Part shown: positions 1-6,013 of the stretch, piece after piece
Layout of the letters: each line of letters opens with the position of its first letter
How positions within the stretch are numbered: position 1 is the first letter of the stretch
Made by a program: the position numbers and the translations under genes
From: Actinomycetota bacterium
GTDB taxonomy: Bacteria > Actinomycetota > Thermoleophilia > Solirubrobacterales > Solirubrobacteraceae
Length of the DNA stretch: 9,041 bases
Assembly (NCBI GenBank): GCA_005883905.1
Contig: VAYD01000308.1
Span: forward strand, 1-9,041
Direction: 5' to 3'
Notes under the pieces: model-generated
What the model saw: only the letters and a program-made list of their open reading frames with translations
Told to the model about the DNA's origin: nothing
Databases searched by the model: none

Positions 1-495
1 CGTCGGCTCGGTCACGATCGCTGCATCGGCGCGCGTGGTGCGCAGCGCCTCCTGGATGCCGAGGCTCTCATGCTCTTCGTCGGCGACCGCTGCGACGACC
101 ACGTCGCCGTCGACGCCGAGTCGCGCCGCCTCGCGGCAGGCCAGCAGCGCGGCCGCGAGCCCGGCCTTCATGTCGTAGGCGCCGCGGCCATAGAGCCGGT
201 CGCCCTCGATGCGCGGCGTGTGCGGGTTCGTCATGCCCTCGACGTTGACGGTGTCGAGGTGGCCGCAGAGCAGGAGCGTGCGGCCGTCGCCGGCGGCGCC
301 GGGTGCGGTGACCAGGACGCTCGGCCGGCCGGGCGTGTCCTCGAGCACCTGCGCCTCCAGGCCGTTGTCGCGCGCCCACCGCTCGACGAACGCGGCGACC
401 TGCGCCTCCCCCGCCCCGCCGTCGACGAGCGACGGGTTGACCGAGTCGATCGCGACGAGCTGCGAGGTCAGCTCGACGACGGCGTCGCGGTTCAC
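1..495 (-). CDS. M20-family metallopeptidase/deacylase (ArgE/DapE-like), N-terminal 165 residues, cut by window edge
   Basis: This is the N-terminal part of a zinc-dependent amidohydrolase of the M20 family, which includes succinyl-diaminopimelate desuccinylase, acetylornithine deacetylase and carboxypeptidase G2-like enzymes. The first metal-binding motif CGHLDTV is at about residues 77-83 (His79, Asp81). GRGAYDMKAG is at 103-112, with the bridging Asp108. The acid pair Glu140-Glu141 sits in VADEEHES, where the first Glu is normally the general base and the second a metal ligand. The visible part ends in IVTEPT, the conserved segment before the dimerisation (lid) domain, which lies outside the window with the rest of the protein. 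The start is a GTG at 495 whose last two bases are the first two of the upstream YceD-family TGA stop, so translation is probably coupled. All catalytic residues expected this far are present. The substrate cannot be told from this half. Confidence 0.9.
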   Translation of the reverse strand, partial: MNRDAVVELTSQLVAIDSVNPSLVDGGAGEAQVAAFVERWARDNGLEAQVLEDTPGRPSVLVTAPGAAGDGRTLLLCGHLDTVNVEGMTNPHTPRIEGDRLYGRGAYDMKAGLAAALLACREAARLGVDGDVVVAAVADEEHESLGIQEALRTTRADAAIVTEPT

Positions 496-1004
496 TCGAA
501 CTTCAGCTCGCGCAGCTTCGCCCAGCGCGCGTCCGGCGCGGCCTCGTGCGCGTGCTCCGGATCGGCGTTGAGGTTCGCACCGCACTGCTGGCACAGCCCA
601 AGGCAGTCGGGCCGGCACAGCACCTGCGCCGGCAGCGCGAGCGCGTAGGCGTCGTGGGCCCAGGCGCGCAGGTCGAGCTCGTCGCCGACGACGTAGGGGC
701 TCGTGAGCTCCTCGCCGCCGCCCGGCTGGTCGATCTCGCGGGCGTCGACGGACGTCACGGGCGAAGCGGCCTCGAGACAGCGCATGCACGGCCCCGAGAT
801 CTCCGACTCGAAGCGCAGCCGCAGGCTGTAGCCGCCGCCGACCATGCGCGAGACGTCGAGCCGGACGGGAACCGTCGCGGGCGGCGCGTAGCGCTCGTCG
901 CTGAAGTCGAAGTCGCCGAGTTGCACCTCGAGATCGAGCCGGCGCCCCTCGCCGGGCGAGAGCTTGAGGCCTGCCAGATCGAAGTTGTCGGCACGCGCGG
1001 GCAT
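492..1004 (-). CDS. YceD/DUF177 family protein
   Basis: This 170-residue protein matches the DUF177/YceD family. In other organisms the family is tied to 23S rRNA accumulation and is usually encoded next to rpmF (ribosomal protein L32). The N-terminus has the family-like FDLAGLKLSPGEGRRLDLEVQL segment in two parts (residues 8-19 and 20-29). The middle has a CMRC pair (Cys73, Cys76). The C-terminal half carries the diagnostic cluster CRPDCLGLCQQCGANLN (Cys130, 134, 138, 141), which probably binds a metal together with the first pair. The tail DARWAKLRELKFE is typical of the family. I chose the ATG at 1004. A GTG at 1025 would add seven residues (VGYPRWA) that do not look conserved. The ROK gene ends 26 bases upstream on the same strand and the M20 gene overlaps its stop. 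No rpmF follows, which is unusual for this family. Confidence 0.9.
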   Translation of the reverse strand: MPARADNFDLAGLKLSPGEGRRLDLEVQLGDFDFSDERYAPPATVPVRLDVSRMVGGGYSLRLRFESEISGPCMRCLEAASPVTSVDAREIDQPGGGEELTSPYVVGDELDLRAWAHDAYALALPAQVLCRPDCLGLCQQCGANLNADPEHAHEAAPDARWAKLRELKFE

Positions 1005-1030
1005 CGCCCATCGAGGGTAGCCCACGCACG

Positions 1031-2227
1031 TCAGCGCTCAACGCGGCGCGCGAGCGCATGGGGAGACTGCGCGAGGATCAGCCCCGCAGCGCCCAGCACC
1101 TCGGCGCTTCCGCCGAGCGTTCCGGCCGTCACACGGGCCGCGGCGGCGGCGGGCGCGACGCTGTGGCGCTCGATCGCGGAGCGGATCGGGTCGAGGAGCA
1201 CGGCGCCCGCCCCGGCGAGCTCGCCGCCGACGACCACGAGCTCGGGATTGAACGTGTTGACGACCATCGCGACCACGCGCCCGACCGCCTCGCCCGCATC
1301 CGCGACCGCTCGCGTCGCACCGCGATGCCCCTCCGCGACGAGCTCGAGCAGACGCTGGACGGAGACCGGCTCGCCGATGCTGCGCTCCAGGAGCGCGGCG
1401 ACGGCGACGGGGCTGGCGACCGTCTCGAGACAGCCGCGGTTGCCGCACCGGCAGATCAGCCCCGACGGGTCGGCGAGGACGTGGCCGATCTCCCCGGCGA
1501 CGCCGCTGACCCCCTGGTAGGGGCGCCCTCCGAGGATGATGCCGGCGCCGATGCCCGCGGAGAGCAAGACGTAGACGAGCTCGTCGACGCCGCGTGCCGC
1601 CCCGAAGATCTTCTCCCCGAGCGCCCCGACGTTCGCGTCGTTCTCGAGCTCGACGTGGATCCCGAGGCGGCCCTCCATCTCCGCCGCGGGCTCGATGCCG
1701 CGCCAGCCGGGCAGGATGCCGTTGGCCACGAGCCGGCCGGTCGCGCGATCGATGGGCGCGGCGATGCCCATCCCGACGCCGAGCACTCGGTCCGTCGCCA
1801 CGCCGGCCGAGCGCAGCGCGGCGCGCACGAGCTCGCGCGCGAGATCCAGGCTCTCGGTCGGCGCATGGTCCACACGGGCCGGCGACCAGTCGTCGAACAG
1901 CGACTCGCCGGCGAGGTCCGATACGGCGACGCGGATGTGGTCGTGCCCGAAGTCGAGCCCGACGGCGTACGCCGCGTCGGGCACGAGCGACAGGAGCACC
2001 GGCGGGCGACCCGAGCCACGGCGGCTCTCGTCGTCCTCGGGTGCGTCGCGCTCCTCGACGACGCCGGCGCGCCCGAGCTCGTCGACGAGCGCGGAGACGG
2101 TGCCCCTGGAGAGCCCGGTCGAGCGGGCGAGCTCCGTGCGGCTGGTCGAGGGGTTGCGGTAGAGCGTCTCGAGAATCCGCAGGCGATTCATCTGGCGCAG
2201 GCTGAGTGGGCCGCGGTTCTCGTGCAT
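1031..2227 (-). CDS. ROK-family transcriptional regulator (XylR/NagC type)
   Basis: This 398-residue protein has an N-terminal winged helix-turn-helix (about residues 8-62; TSRTELARSTGLSRGTVSAL marks the recognition region) joined to a ROK sugar-kinase-like domain (about 85-395). Visible ROK features are the phosphate-binding strand VGLDFGHDHIRVAVSD (89-104), ENDAN at 195-199 with the Asp197 position used for catalysis in sugar-kinase members, AGIGAGIILGG (224-234), and the zinc site GEIGH (His249) followed by CRCGNRGCLE (Cys259, 261, 266). Proteins of this layout bind DNA and release or bind it in response to a sugar or sugar phosphate. The nearest target is the divergent GH3 gene, so it probably senses a xylose- or arabinose-like product, which is inference. 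The ATG at 2227 is chosen because the open frame extends to 2428 only as non-homologous sequence inside the GH3 gene. A GTG one codon earlier is possible. No strong Shine-Dalgarno sequence is seen. Confidence 0.93.
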   Translation of the reverse strand: MHENRGPLSLRQMNRLRILETLYRNPSTSRTELARSTGLSRGTVSALVDELGRAGVVEERDAPEDDESRRGSGRPPVLLSLVPDAAYAVGLDFGHDHIRVAVSDLAGESLFDDWSPARVDHAPTESLDLARELVRAALRSAGVATDRVLGVGMGIAAPIDRATGRLVANGILPGWRGIEPAAEMEGRLGIHVELENDANVGALGEKIFGAARGVDELVYVLLSAGIGAGIILGGRPYQGVSGVAGEIGHVLADPSGLICRCGNRGCLETVASPVAVAALLERSIGEPVSVQRLLELVAEGHRGATRAVADAGEAVGRVVAMVVNTFNPELVVVGGELAGAGAVLLDPIRSAIERHSVAPAAAAARVTAGTLGGSAEVLGAAGLILAQSPHALARRVER

Positions 2228-2263
2228 CACCGCCACGATATTGCAAGAACTAGATGTAAGAGG

Positions 2264-2277
2264 GTCCGCAAACGGAC
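2264..2277. promoter_or_regulatory. Candidate operator palindrome
   Basis: GTCCG and CGGAC are exact reverse complements separated by CAAA. The site lies 36 bases upstream of the ROK start and 74 bases upstream of the GH3 start, a sensible place for an autoregulated operator. The arms are short (5 bp), so chance occurrence in GC-rich DNA cannot be excluded. Confidence 0.35.
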
Positions 2278-2338
2278 TGATCGCGTTCGATTTTGCGTAT
2301 TCCTGACGTAATGTCCGCCGCCGCTTCGAGTTTTCAGC

Positions 2339-2343
2339 GGGAG
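2339..2343 (+). promoter_or_regulatory. Ribosome binding site of GH3 gene
   Basis: GGGAG, within a purine run GGGAGAGAGA, lies eight bases before the ATG at 2352. This is good Shine-Dalgarno spacing. It fixes the start and agrees with the signal peptide beginning at this ATG. Confidence 0.7.
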
Positions 2344-2351
2344 AGAGACAC

Positions 2352-5300
2352 ATGAAGACACGGTCCGTGTTCGTAGCGACGGTGCTGGGGCTCACCTTCG
2401 CGCTCTCGGCAACAGCGGTCGCCGCCACGCCGATCTATCAGGACCCGTCCTACTCGTTCTCCGAGCGGGCCGCGGATCTCGTGTCACGCATGACGCTCGC
2501 CGAGAAGGCGTCGCAGACGGTGTCGAGCCAGGCGCCGGCGATCCCACGGCTCGGGATCCCGGCGTACGGCTGGTGGAACGAGGCGCTGCACGGTGTCTCG
2601 CGCCTGCAGACGAACCCGAGCGGCAACGCGACGATCCTCACGAACACGACGTCGTACCCGATCGACCTGTCGCTCGGGTCGAGTTGGGATCCCGGCCTGA
2701 TGTACCGGGAGGCGAGCGCGATCTCCGACGAGGCGCGCGAAGTGGTGCCCGACAACGTGCGCGACCTCGACTTCTACTCGCCGACGATCAACCTCGGGCG
2801 CGACCCGCGCTGGGGCCGCAACGACGAGACCTTCAGCGAGGACCCGTTCCTGACGGCAGCGATCGCGTCGCAGTTCGTCAACGGCATGGAGGGCAAGGAC
2901 CAGGAGGGCAACCTCCTGCCCGAGGGCGGCGGCTACCTCAAGGCGATCACGACGCTCAAGCACTTCGCCGCCAACAACAGCGAGATCAACCGGCGTACCG
3001 GCTCGTCGGACATGGACGAGCGGACGCTCCGCGAGTACTACACCGCGCAGTTCCGGCGGATCGTCGAGCAGGCGCACCCCGGCTCGATCATGTCCTCCTA
3101 CAACAGCATCAACGGGACCCCGACAGCCGCGAGCGTGGACCTCATCGACACGCTTGCGCGCGAGACGTTCGGCTTCGACGGCTACTTCACGTCGGACTGC
3201 GACGCGATCTTCGAGATCGTCGCCGGCCATCACTGGCAGCCGCCCGGCTGGACCAGGCCGCTGAACAACACCGAGCGCCACGCGTTCGCGATGGCCGCAG
3301 GCGAGGACCTCGACTGCAACGCCGGCTTCCGCGACGGCTTCAACTACCTCAACTCCGTGCCCGAGGCCGCGGGGCAGGCGATCCAGACACAGACGGACAC
3401 CTTCAACGAGGGCGACGTCGACACGTCGCTCCAGCGCCTCTTCACCGCGCGCATGAAGCTCGGCGAGTTCGACGACGTCGCCGCCGAGCCATGGGTCAAG
3501 GCCGCTCGCGACCGCGTCCCGCAGGGGACGTGGACGAACTCCAACGACAACAACGCCGTGACCGAGACGCCGGCGCGACTGGCGCTGGCGCGCGAGACCG
3601 GCGACAAGACGCAGGTGCTGCTCAAGAACGACAGCGGCCTGCTGCCGCTCCATGTCCCCTCCAGCGGCCCGTTCAAGGTCGCCGTCATGGGCTACTTCGC
3701 CAACCCGAGCTTCCGGCCTCGATGTACCTCGGCGGCTACTCGAGCAACCAGGGGAGCGCGGGCGTCGCGAAGGAGGTCACGCCCTACGCCGGCGTGAAGA
3801 GCGCGGTCCAGGCGATCGACCCCGACGCCACCGTCGACTTCTACCGCGGCTTCACAGGGACGGGCACGACCGCCGCGAGCCTGACCACCGTCGACCCCGC
3901 GGCGGTCGCCGCTGCGTCGGGCTATGACGCGGTCATCGTCTACACGGGGACGGATGCGGGGACCGCGACCGAGGACCGCGACCGCACCACGATGGCGCTG
4001 CCCGGGGCGCAGGCGGACCTGATCAACCAGGTCGCCGCGCAGAACCCGAACACGGTCGCCGTGATGGAGGCCATCGGCCAGGTCGACGTCGGGAGCTTCG
4101 AGCCCAACGTCCACGCGATGATGTGGAGCTCGTACAACGGCCAGCGCAAGGGCGAGGCGCTCGCGGACGTGCTGCTCGGCGCCTACAACCCCAGCGCGCG
4201 ACTGCCGTTCGACTGGTACCAGAGCGCGTCGCAGCTGCCGAGCATCACCGACTACGCGATCCGGCCGAGCGACACGAGCCCGGGCCGGACGTACATGTAC
4301 TTCAACGGCGCCGTCTCCTACCCGTTCGGCTACGGCCTGAGCTACAGCCGGTTCGCCTACTCGAACTTCGACATCGATCGGCACTCGCTGACCGCTGACG
4401 ACAGCTTCCGCGCGAGCGTGGACGTGACGAACACGAGCTCGGTGCCCGGCTCGGACGTCGTCGAGCTCTACGTCACGACGCCCGACGCGCCGGCGTCCGC
4501 GCAGCGCCCGCGCAAGCGCCTGGAGGGCTTCCGCCAGGTCCAGCTCGACCCGGGCCAGACGAAGACCGTCACGCTCGACGTCAAGGTGCCCGACCTCGCC
4601 TTCTGGGACGAGTCCGCCGATCGCTACGTGGTCGACGACGGCCGCTATGGCGTGCAGGTCGCGAGCTCCAGCGCGGACGCGGACGTCCACGCGCAGGATG
4701 TGGTGAACGTCAGCGGCGCGGTGACCCAGACGCCAAGCGTGGTCACGGCCAAGCCGGCGATCGAGAGCGACGCGTTGCGCGACGTCGCGCAACGCGCCGA
4801 GTTCCCGGAGGGCGTGCGGATCGTCCCGAACCTGACGGTCGCGATGAACGACGAGTCGCTGTACGGCTACGTCACCAAGGGCTCGAGCAGGCCGCTGCCG
4901 CCGGGCATGACGGTCTCGTACGCCAGCAACCGCCACACGATCGTCAACGTCGACAGCGCCGGCCACATCCACACGCTCAACCCCGGCGTCGCAACGGTGA
5001 CCGCCACGGCGACCTACCACGGTGTGAGCCGCTCGACGCGCTTCACGGTGCGCGTCGTCTCGCAGCTCGACAGTCTGCGCGTCAACGGCCACGACGTCGC
5101 GGGCTTCCACCCGGACACCTACCGCTACGACGCGATCGCCCCGGCCGGCTCCAATGCGCCGCACGTCAGCGCCACGACGCCGGACAAGGACGCGACGGTC
5201 AGCATCGACCAGGCCCCGGGCGTGCCCGGCACCGCCACCGTGAAGGTGACCCAGGCCGACGGCGTCTCGTTCACCTACAGAGTCGACTTCGCCCCGGCGG

Positions 5301-5885
5301 CGCGCAGCGACGACTTCTCGAGCTCGACGCTCGGCTCGCAGTGGAGCTGGATCCGCAACGATCCGTCGAGCGAGAGCCTCACGTCGACGCCCGGCTCGCT
5401 GGTGATCACACCGCAGACCGGCGACCTGAGCGCACAACATCCTCGTGCAGAGCGCCCCCGGCGACTGGACGATCACGTCGAAGCTGGTCTTCAGCTCGGC
5501 CCCGCACGCCAACAACCAGCAGGGCGGGATCATCGCCTACCAGGACGACGACGACTACGTCAAGCTCGACTGGGAGTTCAGCAGCGGCGCCGCGCGCTTC
5601 GGCGAGACGATCGAGGACTCCCTGTCGGGGGCACCGGTCGCGCAGGTCCTGAGGACGATCCCGACGGCGTCGATCATGGGCGCGGGCACGACCGTCTGGT
5701 TGCGCATGGTGAAGCGCGGGCCGATCTACACCACGTCCTACTCGACCGATGGCGTCAGCTTCACGCCGATCTACACGACGGGGGCCGCGCTGGCGAACGT
5801 CAAAGCCGGCGTGTTCGCCTACAACCGCGCCGGGACGACGTCTGACCTCAGCGTCGCGTTCGACGACTTCAACGTGAGCCCGTAG
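2352..5885 (+). CDS. Secreted GH3 beta-xylosidase-type glycosidase with C-terminal accessory domains; two apparent frameshifts
   Basis: This is a glycoside hydrolase family 3 enzyme acting outside the cell, probably removing xylose or arabinose from plant polysaccharide. A signal peptide covers about residues 1-25. The GH3 barrel (about 35-375) shows YGWWNEALHGV, GRDPRWGR (149-156), KHFA (202-205), MSSYNSING and the nucleophile Asp282 in FTSDCDAI. The WWNEALHG and SDC forms favour the beta-xylosidase/arabinofuranosidase branch. The second GH3 domain begins at VLLKNDSGLLPL, carries the likely acid/base Glu in TATEDRDRTTMALPG (codon 3971-3973), and ends near YPFGYGLSYS. A fibronectin-III-like domain follows (about 4350-4710), then an Ig-like Big_2 type domain (about 4800-5065), a cadherin-like sandwich (about 5068-5300), and a DUF1349/concanavalin-like domain (about 5305-5882). 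The frame slips by -1 near 3711-3719 and returns near 5430-5437. Corrected length is about 1,177 residues. As written, translation would stop at 3797 after 481 residues. Family is certain; exact substrate is not. Confidence 0.93.
3711..3721 (+). other. Apparent frameshift 1 in GH3 gene (one base missing, or two extra)
   Basis: The first frame reads VAVMGYFANPSF and then turns into low-quality sequence with a stop at 3795-3797. One base back, the second frame reads SMYLGGYSSNQG from 3719. This is the conserved GH3 stretch expected directly after GYFANPS. No slippery heptamer is seen, so a sequencing error or a real lesion is more likely than programmed frameshifting. Confidence 0.85.
4771..4796. 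repeat. 26-base perfect palindrome inside GH3 gene
   Basis: The arm CGCGTTGCGCGAC (4771-4783) is followed without spacer by its exact reverse complement (4784-4796), centred on GACGTC. It encodes part of SDALRDVAQRAEF at the junction between the fibronectin-III-like and Ig-like domains. Its role, if any, is unknown. Confidence 0.8.
5427..5437 (+). other. Apparent frameshift 2 in GH3 gene (one base extra, or two missing)
   Basis: The middle frame reads SLVITPQTGDLS up to about 5431. The correct continuation HNILVQSAPGDWTITSKLVF lies in the original frame from 5433. A TGA at 5427-5429 in that frame confines the switch to about 5430-5437. This shift restores the frame lost at the first one, so the final TAG at 5883-5885 is in frame with the ATG at 2352. 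Confidence 0.85.
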
Positions 5886-6009
5886 ATGGTTGATTCCACG
5901 GCCGCGTGTGTGCGCAATACCGGGCGGGTATTGGCGAGCCCAAGGACGACGATCCGGCGCGGATACCGACCGGAACCCGTGCGCGCGGGGTCGTGGAATC
6001 AACCATCTA
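5883..6009. repeat. Inverted-repeat element with perfect 18-bp ends (MITE-like, or bidirectional terminator/structured RNA)
   Basis: TAGATGGTTGATTCCACG at 5883-5900 is the exact reverse complement of 5992-6009. The arms include the GH3 stop codon on the left and end four bases from the acyl-CoA ligase stop on the right, so the element fills the gap between the convergent genes. The inside holds a 7-bp hairpin (CAATACC 5915-5921, GGTATTG 5927-5933) and a 5-bp hairpin (ATCCG 5952-5956, CGGAT 5960-5964). Written as plus-strand RNA, 5902-5912 pairs fully with 5978-5988 if G-U pairs are allowed. That extends the end stem and leaves a cloverleaf-like shape. It has no coding capacity and no T-tract. 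If the outer TA pairs are target duplications, the insert is about 125 bases including one TA, as expected of an IS630/Tc1-mariner-type miniature element. A transcription terminator serving both genes is the main alternative. Confidence 0.75.
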
Positions 6010-6013
6010 GCCC

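Larger units (their letters stand above)
2228..2351. promoter_or_regulatory. Divergent control region between ROK regulator and GH3 gene
   Basis: This 124-base region must hold promoters for both divergent genes and is richer in A and T than its surroundings. It contains a perfect palindrome at 2264-2277 (GTCCG-CAAA-CGGAC), an imperfect one at 2293-2311 (TTGCGT, seven bases, ACGTAA; five of six pairs match), and a small hairpin at 2321-2340 (CCGCT, ten bases, AGCGG) just ahead of the GH3 ribosome binding site. TTTGCG occurs in opposite orientations in the first two. These are candidate ROK operator sites by position only. I could not place -35 and -10 boxes with confidence on either strand. 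Confidence 0.55.

Noticed and set aside
2241..2261. CTAG-centred sequence as a ROK operator
   Set aside because: Outside CTAG only scattered positions are symmetric, weaker than the nearby 2264-2277 palindrome.
2228..2428. Sixty-seven-residue N-terminal extension of the ROK protein
   Set aside because: It covers the whole intergenic region and the GH3 signal peptide on the other strand, and its sequence is unlike ROK proteins. The winged helix begins just after the ATG at 2227.
2573..3710. Plus-strand frame upstream of the first GH3 frameshift in the frame of the middle segment
   Set aside because: It is Arg/Gly/Asp-rich shadow sequence under the clear GH3 barrel. Only the part after about 3719 is real.
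3711..3721. Programmed ribosomal frameshifting in the GH3 gene
   Set aside because: There is no slippery heptamer at this site or at 5427-5437, and GH3 enzymes are not known to use it.
3692..5533. Long open minus-strand frame opposite the GH3 gene
   Set aside because: It is Arg/Val/Asp-rich with no recognisable motif, a typical mirror frame in GC-rich DNA, and the GH3 domains on the plus strand are unambiguous.
5886..5905. Resemblance of GGTTGATTCC in the repeat arm to a tRNA T-arm
   Set aside because: The rest of a tRNA (acceptor stem, D-arm, anticodon arm) is absent and the arm pairs with the far repeat instead.
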